DNA of 64,000 nt, from NCBI GenBank assembly GCA_034440635.1, contig JAOTON010002266.1, positions 1,703,951 to 1,767,950 of the forward strand, written 5' to 3'. The translations under genes were made by a program, and so were the position numbers. The DNA is from Lepas anatifera (taxonomy: Eukaryota > Arthropoda > Thecostraca > Lepadidae). Every line of letters begins with the position of its first letter. The stretch's first letter is position 1. The notes under the pieces are model-generated. The model made no database searches. It had not been told where the DNA came from and saw nothing but the letters and a program-made list of their open reading frames with translations. Below, one piece after another: positions 43,536-55,651 of the stretch.

Positions 43536-43545
43536 GCAGTTGTGT

Positions 43546-43735
43546 GGGGGATGATGTGGTTTAGTGGATATCACCCTTGTCTTCTAAGCCACCGGTACCG
43601 GGTTCAAGTCCCGGCGGAGCCTCTGAATAAGGCGATCTGATCCCCAAAATCCCTTCCAACAGGGTGAGAGTTGGCGGAGCCGTATGACCCTGGCAGTTGG
43701 TGCGTCGTTAAACCCCAACAAATATTATTACACCG
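43546..43735 (+). mobile_element. tRNA-derived SINE (tRNA-Arg(UCU)-like head)
   Basis: The head has an A box (TGGTTTAGTGG, 43557-43567) and a B box (GGTTCAAGTCC, 43601-43611). The anticodon loop CTTCTAA (43581-43587) gives anticodon TCT, as in tRNA-Arg. The body has CCCTTCCAACAGGG (43651-43664) and ACCCTGGCAGTTGGTGCGT (43687-43705), both identical to the SINE at 4949-5132. The tail is AACAAATATTATTA-like. It adjoins the upstream end of the LINE fragment; no clear duplication is visible. Confidence 0.87.
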
Positions 43736-44470
43736 AAAAAATAGCAGAGCAGCAGAAAAACTGTTATGGCGGTGGGAAGGAGGGACAGAACGTTGTTCAA
43801 GATATGATCTACAAAAATGACGGCCACCGAAAACCGGACGCGAAGGATGCGATACTATAGGCGTCCTTTGGATGAAAGGTTGATGGCAAAGTGTTCCCTC
43901 TAAGGCTCCGCCCTCCCCACTTACCATTATCCTAGATCCGTTACTGTTCAAGAGCAAACAATTCTCAGTTGGAAAAACAGAAAAATATCAAATGTTAGCG
44001 GGGGGTGCAGCCTGAATAATTGATCATGCTAACAAATTTTTTGGTTATGTGGATAAAACTATGTGATGGCCACGCAAGGTTGGAAGGGCACACCTGGCTT
44101 CCTATTAAATTGGCAGTGTTCTAATAAATCTTACGTCAAGTCATTGTAAAACTGTCAGCAATTAGTTTTTAACAGTGATACAAGAGTGTTATGTCCTTTT
44201 TCTGTGGGTTTATGATAAATATTAGGGATCGTTTTAGCCTCAAATCTGGCTTTTGTGGTATGTATTTGGCCATTTTAGTGAAAATAAAATGTTGCCCCTT
44301 ATTGGCCCTTTTTCAAACTCGGTTTGGCCTTTTTCCGCGGAAACAACCTGGCATTCCTGGGTAGAATCCATTATCTCTAGAATATGGAATAACAAAGGAA
44401 TTGGGAAACATTTTTTAACACTAACGCGTCTAAGTTTTTTCAATCCCTCCCCCTCCAAATGGGATCTGAA
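43736..44470. other. Unassigned DNA with one hAT-like end
   Basis: CCTAGATCCGTTACTG at about 43931-43947 looks like a lone right end of an H2-like MITE (its left-type partner CAGTGACGGATCTAGG occurs at 58282). The rest is unrecognised. Confidence 0.35.
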
Positions 44471-44737
44471 CATGGGCGGATCCAGGATTGCTGATCGGGG
44501 GGGGCACCTTCCCAGGGGGCGCCATCCGGACCAGGGGGGCGCCACTTTTGACCGGCAAAACCTATCAGGTGGGCGCCAAATCCTATCGGTGGGCGCTGAC
44601 TTTCGCATCCTGGGGGGGGTGGGAAGCGACATTTCAGGGGGCGCCATCGACCTTTCAGGGGGCGCCGTGACCATTTCAGGGGGCGCCGAGGGTCGATGGG
44701 GGGCACGTGCCCCCTTGCCCCCCTGGATCCGCCTATG
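44471..44737 (+). mobile_element. hAT-like MITE, family H1, with perfect 8-bp target duplication
   Basis: CATGGGCGGATCCAGG ... CCTGGATCCGCCTATG, flanked on both sides by GATCTGAA. It is close to 10793-11056, with one more GGGGGCGCC unit (GTGACCATTTCAGGGGGCGC). Confidence 0.92.
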
Positions 44738-45671
44738 GATCTGAAGACGCTATAATGTCGAACACAAGAAATGCCCCCCCCACTGAGTTTTCCTTAAAAA
44801 ATGCTCAGCAAGCATAGGCATACGAAACACAAACCTTCCGTCCTTTGTTCGTAGAGATTTCATGAAGAGTGATGGAGGTTTTATTTACTAATGATATTCT
44901 TTGGACATGTTTACTCATTTTCCCATAATTGCATTGGCGAACAGGTTTTAGAGACATTGGAAAACATTGTGGAACTGTGCTTGATTGTGAAATGTACAAG
45001 AATTTCATCGTGCTGAACAATTTATGCCTAAGAAAACCATCCATACCTTTAGCATCAAGAATCGGATCTTTCACTGGGGTTTTTAAACCATCGTGGTATG
45101 GTGCTGGTTTGGCCGTGCTCTCGATATAGTCGCAGGTGCCCTTGCTATGAGAAGTAGTGAAAATGCTTCATTCACATTTACTCACATTGGAATTATTTTT
45201 GCTTCAATAGAACTTTTACACTGGAATTAAACTTTTCCATTGCATTAAAATCGTGTGTGTGGTGAAGTTTAATATATTTTTGTATTGTGCAGCACAGCTT
45301 TCCGTCAGGAGATGCACAATCCTGAATCATTTCTCTCGCTTTCATACTCCCCGCATAAGTTCTGAAAAACACGATCCATCACAGTGCTGTGTTTGGAGCC
45401 ATCTGATATCACACAGGTTCCGTGGCCTAAATGCTGGTCATCTCCTCTGTTCAGTAAATCATGCAAGATGAACAATGCACTGGGAGCGACGGTGTTAAAT
45501 AACCCGTTTTAGTCTCTACCGACAATGTTACATACAATCGTTTGGTTGGGTCATTTTTAGGTCTCTCGAGATCAAAGCATTTCTAATAGGAACACAGCAT
45601 AAGCCTAAATTCTGTGGCATAATAGCTGACAGAGAAGGACGTAGACAATTTTGTCACCAAGATTGACTCTT
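44738..45671. other. Unassigned DNA
   Basis: No gene or repeat boundary recognised. Confidence 0.35.
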
Positions 45672-46275
45672 TGGTGTGACTGTGAGTCGTTGCAGCGTAG
45701 TGGGGACCTCGTCGTGGAGCGATGAAGAGACTTTTTGCCAAAGTCCAATTTATTCCACGTTTAGCCTGGTGTTGTGAACAGGCCGTAACTCAGCACCAGT
45801 TCCAACACTCTAGCACCTTTGCACCACTATCGTCACATAGCACTAGCAGAGTTTTCCCGTAGCACTCGCGAGATGTTGTCACACTGAAGTCTTCTGTATC
45901 ACTGAGCTTACTAGGGGAAGAACAGCGGGTTTATATACCACGAAGACGGTGGATTTCAAAGAAGTTGCCGCTTACATGAAAGGGTACATCGAGATAAGAC
46001 TAATGCATTTTAGGGCACATGACTGGGTTCATACTTGAGTTCATCTAGTAACATCGGGTGAGAAAATACGTCGGTCGGTTAACAATAAAGGGTACGTTCA
46101 GATAACGCTAATGGTTTCACACGGTCCATACCAGAGTTCAACTGTACCATCGGGTGGGATAATGCATCCTAATGGAAGGCGGCAGATTACAGGGCGGACG
46201 TCCATTAGACACAAAGAGGCCGCCAGATAACACTAAAAGGTACATTAAAAGCGGGCGCAACGAACTGGTCACACA
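45672..46275 (-). mobile_element. Probable solo or orphan LTR
   Basis: Read on the minus strand it starts TGTGTGACC and ends GTCACACCA, short inverted TG...CA ends. A GTATATAAACCC TATA-like box (45930-45941) and GTGGAATAAATTGG with AATAAA (about 45750) lie in LTR order. The U3-like part has two imperfect copies of a unit of about 110 bp (45976-46080 and 46090-46170). Downstream, CTTGGTGACAAAATTG could be the start of an internal region. No matching partner LTR or target duplication was found. Confidence 0.4.
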
Positions 46276-46329
46276 ACCTAGTGTTGCTAGGCAATGGATA
46301 CGGATGAGACAATTATCATGTCCAATATA

Positions 46330-46755
46330 ATTATTGGCAATTGCAAAAAGATGAAGTAGTTAATATCCGGAAAAGAATCTTTATTACAAATTTTCAGCAC
46401 CATTGGAATACTCTTGTCGAGCCCGATCGGATGATATACCTTATAAAATCTTGTCTAGCCAAATTTCAAAATTGACCTGCTCTGACTGACCTAGAGTCAG
46501 GCTTAGGTCAGTACGGTAAAAGTGAATATTTATCAAACTCTAGTGGTAAGCCAGACACGATGACGTAAGAATAAACCTCCATCGCAGTTCCCAGTAATTC
46601 CCGCGGGTTATCGAAGTTAACCAATTGCCTTATGCATTTTTAATGGAAAGATCATGACTCTAACCTGGTCCCAGGTTATCGATATGAAAACCATGCTACG
46701 AACTGTTATCTTGCTCAGTGGCCTTACTATGTGCTGTGAATCTAAGATCGATAGG
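46330..46755 (+). mobile_element. Diverged AGGTCA-type element interior
   Basis: GACCTGCTCTGACTGACCTAG, TTTTAATGGAAAGATCATGAC and CCCAGGTTATCGATATGAAAA follow the order of the family A/D interior (a TTTCCAATGGAGAGGTCATG segment, then AGGTCATCGATATCAAAA). Both ends are missing. Confidence 0.55.
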
Positions 46756-46782
46756 TTAAGGTTGATCTTCGGGGTCCGGCGC

Positions 46783-47774
46783 CACCTTCGCCTCATGGGG
46801 GCATCGATGGCATCCTCTCTAACTCCGAAATATGGGGGTTAGCGCAAATCTGCAAAATGCATTAGAAAGCTCGCGTGAATTCAGTACGAAATTACTTGGT
46901 ATGTTTAAGCGCTCAGGTCAATGGTTTGACCTCCAGAAGTCAAGTTAGGTCATGATAGGCTATTTTCACTCAAAGATCCAATGCTTAAGAAAACTGGGCA
47001 TAACTCTTATGCCATTAGAGCTATTGAAATCTGGTGAACTACATTGGATAGGAAAATGCCAGACCTTTTCCACTATGTGGAACATAATGATCTACCGCCA
47101 GTGGTTTGACCTCCAGAGGTCACCTCGTGACCTCATATGACCTGAGGTCACCAAAGATCAGAAAGTGACCTTGCCGCATATCAAATGAAAGCCAGTGATG
47201 AGACATACACGATGGTATTTGATTCAGCGCTTTAGCTTAATTAGATCAAAAATTATTGTCAAAATACTGTTTTTGACCCCTGGTGACCTTGGATGACCTC
47301 AAAGAGACCAAAGGGCAAATATGACCCCCGGGATCTTTGAAAGGGTGTCCAAGAACGCTCTTCTGAGCAAGCCGAATATTTGCAATTGTTTTTGTGACTT
47401 TGAGATCTTAAGACAGCTTTTTCCCATGCTTTTTAATGGGAGATGTCACCTTGTGACCTGACCTCAGGTCATGAAATCGAAAACAACCGGATATACACCT
47501 TGTAGACCCCGGCGGGGTCATAAAGTGTAGGAAGTTTCAAATCGATCGACTGAGAAACGTGGTTCTTATAGAGCTCAAAAGTTGAAGTGAGGTGACCGTG
47601 GTTGACCTCTCCTGGTGACCTGACCGTGCGTGACCCGGGGTAAAAAGTTTCATGGATGGTGAACAAATTATGGGGTGAGAGATATAGCCCTCAACTGCGG
47701 TCCTCCGTCTCGTCGTTTTTCTTCTATCCCGAAAAACCCTAAGGGGGGCATCGATGGCCCCGGTGGGGCGAAGG
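46783..47774 (+). mobile_element. AGGTCA-type element family C
   Basis: The left end CACCTTCGCCTCATGGGGGC and the right end GCCCCGGTGGGGCGAAGG are imperfect inverses, the latter followed by TTAA (47775-47778). Hairpins GGGGGCATCGATGG and GGGGGGCATCGATGGCCCC lie inside the ends beside CCGAAAAACCC (right). The interior has repeated TGACCT/AGGTCA, including GGTGACCTGACCGTGCGTG. It is homologous to 15264-16019. The left target site is not clear. Confidence 0.72.
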
Positions 47775-47778
47775 TTAA

Positions 47779-49640
47779 ACTCAGAAAAGTCAGTCTACCA
47801 ACTTTTCGCAACCTCTAGCCTAGATATCCCAATTTCTCTCAAAGGTACTATGCTTAACCGACCATCGTCTACTGAATACTTGAGCGTTTATATTGATCTG
47901 AGGATCTGAAGTGGGCATCCCATATAAGAATAATTGAAAATACTGTATCAAGTAACTTAGGGCTGCTTAAAAGAGCTCAACATCTACTTGAGCCCAATCA
48001 GCTTCCCCTGCTGTACAGCGCCCTCGTTTTTCCATTCTCTCTTACGGCCTAGAAATATAGGAAAATACATTCAAATACAAGTAGAATAAATTATCGGCGT
48101 CGCAGAAAAAGGTGTGAGAATAATTGATCATGCAGAGCGTCTTGATTACTCCAGCCCCTTATTAAAGAATATAAGTTTCTTAAGTTTCATGTGTCTGCCG
48201 CGTTGGCAGCTCGCTGTGTCCGCTCGGCGGCATTCGCGGTGCCCCCGCAGCTCTTGTATGCGAAATGTTGCTGGCGGCGTCTGAGAGGCGGAGCAGGGTG
48301 ACGTCGGTTCGTGGCGTTTGGTGGCGCTGGCGGGCTGCCTTGTATTTATGCTGTATGCCCCTGGACCAGAGATCTGATGTATGATTGTGCTGGTCCCGGG
48401 TGGTCTGGCTCGCCAGCAGCTGAGATGCACAGCATACTAACCATAATTTTTTTAGGGGAGGGGTGGGGTACTAGGTGCAGCTCACTGAATCCTCTCCTAA
48501 ATGTCTGTCTGAAGTAACATATTTTGTTATTTTATTCTTTACTAGGCATTCTATTTTCTTTCTTTTTCTCTCTCCCTACTGTACTTGTAAATCTTAGCGA
48601 CCCATGCGTTCAAACTCAACATTGCTGGCATGTAACTTGTGCTTCGCTCGGGCTATCGTGTAATTCTCGCCCCCCCTCCGCCCCTCCGTCCCTCCACCCC
48701 TCGGCCACGCCGGAACGTGATAGCCCCGCACTGTGACACGGGTGCCTGTGTTTTACTTTCCCGGCATCATCGTTCGCTCGTTTAGGCTTTATCAGCATGT
48801 CCCATCTCATTTCTGTGTGTTTGGTTTTATCCCAATTGTAAAATGTACAATACATATGTATGGATGTAACATAAGGCTGTACTAGTGCAGTGATCCTTAG
48901 GCCGTCTGCTTACCTATCTTAGGTGTTAACAATATGAAATTTATGGCAAGAACGCATACTTTTGAATTTTTATTCGAAAGATCATCTATGAAGCAAACCT
49001 TTTGAGGTGTTTGAAAGCTCAATTTCAACTGCGAACAGCTCAAGCTAGGTCACAAGAAAGGTTAAAACCAATAAAAGGTCAAATTTTAACCATTTAAACC
49101 TTTCCTTATTCCAAAATAATGCATGGTCCAATGGTACAAAACAATTAATCAGGCTATGCGTCTTTGAGCTATGAAGCATTCAAAATTAGTATAAAAGGTG
49201 ACCTCCCGAAAATGCCTAGGGCTATAACGCGGTCACCGTTGGTTGGACCATTCTCACAGCTGTGTTCATGGCCCAACACTATCCCGGAGACAAAGTTTCA
49301 TTTTTTAGACATGGTGGTGTCAAGCCTTGGTCGACTTGTCCTGGAATTCCCCATCTGTCACCAAAAAGGGGCTTGACCTTGCTATCACCAGCATTGCTGG
49401 ACTTGCCAACAGTAGGCTCATGTCTTTAAAAAGATGCACCAAATGAATATTGTTGTTGCTGTTAGGGCAATAGAAGTTGCTGCAACCCGAAAAGTGCATC
49501 AACCGTGCTGTACAGTATGTGATGTATATTGTGGCCATGAATATGAATTTAAAGCATGAAAACAGATTTCAGACTTAATTGAACTGGAGGTATACTTTAC
49601 TGTTTGTCACCGGCATTGCTGACAATTTTGCACTTTTTCT
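47779..49640. other. Unassigned DNA
   Basis: No gene recognised. 49025-49090 has AGGTCACAAGAAAGGTTAA and AAAAGGTCAAA, possibly an eroded AGGTCA-type element. 48645-48745 is C/T-rich. The frames at 48146-48855 lack domains. Confidence 0.35.
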
Positions 49641-49645
49641 GACCT

Positions 49646-50008
49646 TTGTCTGGAGCTTTAAACGGCTGGACGCAGCAGTATCATGTTTGCTTGCTAATTG
49701 AACAGACCCGACTTGGGCATAAACAATTTCAAAGTGTACGTACAAGAGGGCTCTCGACATCTGGGACAAATGAAATTGTTTTTCGGATTCAGCATATTCC
49801 TGCTCATAAACTGACATGGGAAGGGCTATCTCCGGCAAAAAATCATTTGGATGAAATAACACCACCCCGTATCAATAGCCGCACTAGTAAACTGTACTGG
49901 CAAGTCTGTAAACATTTTAGTGGTGTACCATTCAACGTGTTCACCCCCTATCCATACATTCGGAAAGGAGAAGCAATAGGAAAATTGATCGCGCCATTTA
50001 TGAACTAA
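49646..50008 (+). CDS. Unrecognised open frame, 120 codons
   Basis: The predicted product contains STSGTNEIVFRIQHIPAHK, TWEGLSPAKNHLDEITPPR and FSGVPFNVFTPYPYIRKGEA, a varied, protein-like composition without repeats, ending 46 bp before a family A element. No domain, signal peptide or membrane segment is evident. It may be a chance frame, an exon or an old transposon fragment. Confidence 0.2.
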   Translation: MSGALNGWTQQYHVCLLIEQTRLGHKQFQSVRTRGLSTSGTNEIVFRIQHIPAHKLTWEGLSPAKNHLDEITPPRINSRTSKLYWQVCKHFSGVPFNVFTPYPYIRKGEAIGKLIAPFMN

Positions 50009-50057
50009 ACGACACTAAGAGATTTTGATGTAATGTTTGTTACCAAGGCTGTTATAA

Positions 50058-50777
50058 CACGCACATTGACGGGGGGCCTGAGCCACCTCCACTTTGACTT
50101 GGGGGCGGGTAACCGCCCCCTAAGATCTCGAGAACCATGCTAGATAGCGATAAACGATGAATGGCGTTGGTTAGCCCATCCACTTCTCTATCGAAAATAT
50201 TTGAGACATTTTTTCAGGTCACGTTTAAGGTCAGTAGAGGTCAAGACACGCCGTCCTTGCTAGGTCAAATCAGGTCAAATATGGTCTTTGACCTGACCTG
50301 AGGTCAGGTCAATGTCATATTAGGTCAAAATTCATATCATTAGAACTGCAAAGACAAGGCAAATCTAATGAAGTTAAAAGAAAGGCACTATCACCATCCA
50401 TTACTAAGTTATTCAGTTTAAACCTTTTTCACATGTATTTCCAATGGAGAAGTCATGGCTCGTACCTGACCTTAGGTCATCGATGTCAAAAATGCCAGAA
50501 TTTATTTTAGGGCACTCGGTGGGCCTATTATGTGATGTGAGTTTCAATCGATTAAGGTCACCTTGTTCTGACTTATACTATCTTACATTTTGTAGGTCGA
50601 GTCACTTGACCTGTACTGTTGACCTAACCTGAGATGACCTAACCGTAAAATTTTGACAAAAGTTGTAAAAATAATTAGAAGGGATACCAAATACGGCGGC
50701 GCTACGCGCTACGGTTTTTATGCTGTCTTCCAAAAACCTGAGGGGGCGGGTATCCGCCCCGCCCGTCAATGCGCGTG
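50058..50777 (+). mobile_element. TTAA-type element family A inserted at ATAA
   Basis: The ends are CACGCACATTGACGGGGG and CCGTCAATGCGCGTG, but the flanks are ATAA on both sides (50054-50057 and 50778-50781), which defines the element boundary and the 4-bp duplication. It has an internal deletion relative to 37410 (720 bp against 842). Confidence 0.9.
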
Positions 50778-50917
50778 ATAACAAGTCAATCAGAGGTTGA
50801 TTACCACGAACCCGTCACTGAGGACATATACATCCTGTGCAACTAATTCCTTGGAGTTTGAAGTTGCAGTGTGTTACATCGTTATAGGATATCCTGTAGC
50901 GTTCCAATTTTGAGGCA

Positions 50918-51640
50918 GTAGCGCAACCAAGTGGGGGGGGGCAGAGGCCATGCCCGCGAAATTTTTCGGGCAGACTTTGAGGTAAAAGGAAAAAATATAG
51001 ATATATGTATCAAAAATAAAAAGTAATGGTGTTATAGCAGAAAGAATGAAGAGGGGGGGCACACCCTGATCGACATTAGGGGCACACAATTTGAGCACAC
51101 ATTGGACCAGCGGCGTAGCCAAAGGGGGTCCTAAGGGTTCGCGGACCTCCTTGAGCCGATATTAAGCACTGCACAGGATTCTCGGATCAGGGGGCCCACC
51201 TTGATCAGGGGGCACACCTCGGGGGGAGGCACACCTTGATTGGTATGATTGGCACACATGATTTGGGCACACATTGGACTAGTAACGTAGCCAAGGAGGT
51301 CCTAGGGGTCCGCGGACCTCCTTGGACCGATCTTAAGCACTGCAAAGATTCTCAGATCAGGGGTTTACCTTGATTAGGACGCCTACCTGGGGGGGGCACA
51401 CCTTGATTGATATTAGGGACACACAGGATTTGGGCACACATTGGACCAGTGGCGTAGCCAAGGGGACCCAAGGAGTCTGCGGACCCCCTTGGGCTGATTT
51501 TAAGCACTGCAAACGATTCTTTGATCAGGAGGGCCCACCTTGATCAGGAGGCCCACCTCGGGGGGGGGGCACACCTTGATCGATAAAGGGGCAGACAGGT
51601 TTTGGACACACATTGGACCAGTGGCGTAGTTATATGGGGG
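50918..51640. repeat. Tandem array of about 170-bp units with hAT-like end motif
   Basis: Units begin GGACCAG(T/C)GGCGTAGCCAA at 51105, 51277, 51444 and 51616 (spacings 172, 167 and 172). Each continues with CTTAAGCACTGCA, a CACCTTGAT(C/T) repeat, GGGGGGCACACCTTGAT and GCACACATTG. A partial unit precedes (from about 51050), and GCAGTAGCGCAACCAAGTGG at 50917 looks like a further diverged unit start. CAGTGGCGTAGCCA is a typical hAT end. Confidence 0.8.
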
Positions 51641-51960
51641 ACCCCAGAATTAGTTTCATGTGTGCCGCCAAGTGTTGCCCTCAGGGGGCCCCACAGAGTC
51701 AAGGGCGTCTCTCTCAGGAGCCAATATTTCCTTTCAGGGGCCCCGAAAAATATTTGGGGACCCGAAAGTTATACTCATGGATGCTTCTGAGTATTGGTCT
51801 CAGGGGGCCCCCGAGAGATAATCTTGGGAACTCTCGAGTTAGCCTCTGGTTGTGCCCCCGAGTTTTGGTCTAGGGTACCCCTGAGAGTCAGTCCCGGGGA
51901 GCAGCCCAAAATTAGTATCAGAGGACCTCCACTGAGAAAATTTTTTACTCCCTAAAGGAG
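51641..51960. repeat. Degenerate GC-rich short tandem repeats
   Basis: TCTCAGGGGGCCCCxxAGAGT-like units spaced about 28-55 bp, the same style as 53610-54500. The frames at 51602-51873 are by-products. Confidence 0.5.
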
Positions 51961-52305
51961 TAAAGTGGTCGTAGGTCTATTTGTCCCCCACCACAACACT
52001 TACCCTACCCACCGATTACTCTAACGTTATTCCTTAGTTTCACCTGAGTTACTCACAGTTATGCTTAAATGACACACTAATTACCCCTTATGGACACCAA
52101 AAATACACTGGACTAACCCTTATGATACCGTCTCACTGAAATTGTTTTTACTCCCTGCAGGAGTAAACTCCTTTACACCTATTTTACCCCCTGTTTACGC
52201 TCACCTTTACTTAACAAATCCCAAAGTTACGCCAGTTCCACCTGTCAATTATCCCCAAATGACACCATCAATACCCCATCGTTACACCTAATATACTAAC
52301 GCTGG
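51961..52305. other. Unassigned DNA with a short duplication
   Basis: TTTTTACTCCCT(A/G)(A/C)AGGAGTAAA occurs at about 51943 and 52146, each with an internal CTCC...GGAG palindrome, followed by similar ACxCC-rich text. No gene. Confidence 0.4.
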
Positions 52306-52430
52306 CGGATCTAGGCGGGGGGGATTTCCCCCTTCCCTCAAACCCCTGATTTTCCAAGAACACATTTTTCACGATTTTCGGCCCCTTACCCCCTCCCCCA
52401 AACGTCGGCCTAGCTCCACCCCTGGATACG
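52303..52430. mobile_element. Possible small hAT-like MITE
   Basis: CTGGCGGATCTAGGCGGGGG at the left and CCTAGCTCCACCCCTG at the right are loosely inverted, with C/G-run borders. Flank duplication is not convincing. Confidence 0.4.
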
Positions 52431-52665
52431 TATGACTTAGCCCTATGATGTCCTCCTTATTACTGCTTAAAATGCGGCACTTCCTCCTGAAATCCAATTA
52501 AGAGAAATACAACGAAATTTCTTTATTCCACACCAACCAAGCATTGCCGGAGCCTACCGCTGCGAAGGAGCTCGTCCAACGACTACCAAAAACGAAATGA
52601 GGACGGATATCACCGTTCTGTATGAGTGGGCATAATACGAAACAAAACCTTACAAGCGCACTGAT

Positions 52666-52953
52666 CCATTGGCGGACGCAGGGGGGGGGCACTCCGGCCA
52701 TGCCCCCCAAAGTACTAAAGGGGGGCAAAACTATCTTTTGACCCCCCTCAAACGCCCCTCAAAAATATTCGCTCGCTCCTCCCCCCCAGGAGAGCGATTA
52801 TGTATTTGGAGAGGTAGCTTATACTAGGTCTGTCGAGCACTGAAAAAGGTGTTTACAGTAGGTCTGTAGAGCAAAAGAATCTTTGCACCCACCCCCCCGG
52901 AGGAGAGGCAGACATGGGTTTGGCCCCCTAAAACTCGGGCCTCGTTCGCCCCT
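52666..52953 (+). mobile_element. hAT-like MITE, family H5, with 8-bp target duplication
   Basis: GCACTGAT flanks both sides (52658-52665 and 52954-52961). The left end CCATTGGCGGACGCAGGGG and the right end TTCGCCCCT are imperfect inverses. The segment 52790-52845 recurs in inverse orientation at 8640-8700. Confidence 0.7.
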
Positions 52954-52961
52954 GCACTGAT

Positions 52962-53600
52962 GATGTACATACACTGATCTATTGTCCTAAGATTTCTGCT
53001 TCGTTGTATCTTCTCCTATCATGAAAATATTGATATGAGAATGTCAAAACAGATCATTGATACAGAGGACATACCAACGTCGCCACGCCTTCTTCTTGAT
53101 TCACACTGTCTTGCCCATTCAGGAGAGGTATTTGGCTTGTTTCAGCATCCAAAAGAGAACACGATTGTTTGAAAATATCTTGAATAGAATCTAAATAATA
53201 ACACTCAGTAATTACAATAAACAATGACAAAGTTCACGCAACCGATGATTACTCTGCACCCTGCGTAAATAAACTGCACAAAGATGGCGGCCGAACGCGC
53301 AATTCAACAGGGTACCGTTGGTGTAAGAATGTGGTAGCGGTGGTGTCATATCGGAGTAATATGTGCCGCAACAATAGCGTATGGACTGGATTATCCAAGA
53401 GTCTTTCTGGCGTAAAATGGTAGTAACTATGCATTTTGATCTGTGTGAGTATCCAGAGAGTATCAGTGTGGACAAGTACTCCCATTGAATGCCCTTCAGC
53501 TCCGCTTACACCGCAATTATTCCACCGAGTTATTGTTTATTATTGATAGCCGGGAGTAGCAGTGTGATATGGATCGAGTTGAAGAGTATGTTGAGAGTGA
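52962..53600. other. Unassigned DNA
   Basis: No gene or repeat recognised. The minus frames at 53212-53485 overlap each other and carry no domain. Confidence 0.35.
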
Positions 53601-53609
53601 AAACTTTTT

Positions 53610-54500
53610 TTCAGTGTCCGGGAGTCAGTCTCAGGGGCATCCGAGAGCTAAGCTTGGGGCTCTGAGAGTAGTTCACAGAGGTGTGCTCCCTAGTTTTCGT
53701 CTAATGGGCCCGAGAGTATGTCTCAGGGGCCCCGAGTTGGCCTCAGGCCCCTGAGAGCTAATCTGGGGCCTCCGAGGGTTAGTCTCAGGAGCGCCCAACG
53801 CTCAGTCTCAGGGGTACTTCCCCGAGTGTTAGTCTCAGGAGTGGGGGGCAGAGTTAGTCTCAGAGGCTATCGGGAGTCATTCTCAACCCCCTCTTTTCTC
53901 AGGGATATTCTCAGGGGGCGCCTCAGTTTTGGTCTAATGCACATATAGCCTCAGCAGTTGACGTGCTCTAAAATCTCAATCATCATCACAAGTTTTGGTC
54001 TAACCGGCTCCGGGAATCAGTCTCAGGGGTCTCCTGAGAGCTATTCGGAGGAAGCGCCCAAAATGAGTCTTATGAGTGCCGCCAAGTGTTGGTATCACGG
54101 GGCCCCCAGAGCTAGGCGCCCCCAGAGAACTTATCTCGGAAGTCCGAATTATTTTCAGGGGCCATTCAGTTTTGGTGTAAGAAAGGCCCCGAGAGTCATT
54201 CTCAGAGACCCGACAATTAGTCTCAGGGGTGCTGGTGTAGGAGGCCTCTGGAAGGTAGTCTCAGGGGCCCCTGGTGTTGCCCTCAAGTATTCCTGAGAGC
54301 TAGTCTCAGCGAGACTCCCTGAGCCTCAATCCCTTCCTCTCTCCGCTCAGAGTTAGCCTCAGGGCCTCCTGAAAGTAAGTTCCAGGGGGCCCCAGAAAGC
54401 AGCCATAGGGTACTTCCAAATACTGGTTTTGGTGAACCGAAGTACTGATTTGCGGTACAAGTGTTGGTTTCAGGGGTCCCTAACTATTGGTTTCGGCGCC
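53610..54500. repeat. Degenerate GC-rich minisatellite array
   Basis: Some thirty imperfect units of the type AGTCTCAGGGG(C)CCCCGAGAG(T)TA, spaced mostly 25-30 bp. The frames at 53569-54296 translate the array and are not genes. Confidence 0.7.
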
Positions 54501-55647
54501 ATGTCAAGTGCTAGGGACAAGGCTGGAGATCTCTTTTCGACCCAGGGGGAGGGGGAGGGCGTCGTCTTGGGTGCCTAAGCGCTGGTACAGCAATACAAGC
54601 CATATATAAAGCCTATTGGAGATCCAAAGTCCAAGGGAGTCCTGTACCCCAACCCCGCGGGATCTCCACCCATGACTAGGGAGGAGTAAGTGAGCGGTTT
54701 CATGAGTAAAACCGTTCAAGGAATAGGTATTATATAGCATCTGGGGCACACTCCCATATCCCTTATATTGAGCGTTATTTTTCCTCTCCATGTCTTCTAG
54801 AATTTAGAACACAAATAAAATATATTGTTTGAGATCCAATGCATCTACGCTCATTGCGTTAAAAAAGACAAATCGAAACATGCTGTTCTGGCACCTGCAC
54901 CGAAGGAAATGTAAAAATTAGTATATATTTTATAATCTAGAAGTGGAAATCGAATAGGAAGTCGAAACTTAAGCTGATTCTGGATTGATAAGCTTGATCT
55001 GAATCTCTTTCTTCCTAAATATTTTGTAATAATTTTTATTTAAATGTCTTTGTAGGAAATTAGATACACAAGGATGATGACAGAAATGAACGAACAAAAT
55101 TCTAAGAAGAAAAATGCATGAAAAGTTGAAAATAATAATTGCAAGGTAAGCCAATGCGATAAATATCTCGGGCGCCTATTGTCTTGATAATTTGGTCATC
55201 TACAACATAAAAAAGGATAAGAAAATAGCTGTGGTTAATTGAACAGGACCAGTCTGCGGAATAGACGTCATATAACGTCCGGGACACATTTTCATTCCTC
55301 ACATTTTCGCGGGACACATTTTCATATCCCTTGTATTTTACTTCATTTGTCTTTTCGTTTCTTTGGAAATTTCCTGATTAAAGAGTTCATGAGTTCGGTG
55401 CTCGCAAAGTATAGGTTATAATTTCCCGTAGAGGAGACTGTAATTTCTCTGCGCTCAAAACGATTAACCTTCAATACCTACAATACCTTCTAGATCAAAG
55501 CTTGTGCGGCTGATCAGTTTAATAGCCAGAGTGAATTGAGGTAGAGTCAAGTTTAACATCATTTACGCAGCAGCATGGCATTTCCCGGAATGTGCCATAA
55601 AGCTAGCTGTTTTTATAACCACATTGTGATATGCATTTGTGACAGCT
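54501..55647. other. AT-rich unassigned DNA
   Basis: No gene recognised. 55280-55330 contains a duplicated CGGGACACATTTTCAT(T/A)(C/T)C segment. The short minus frames are AT-rich chance frames. Confidence 0.35.
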
Positions 55648-55651
55648 TTAA

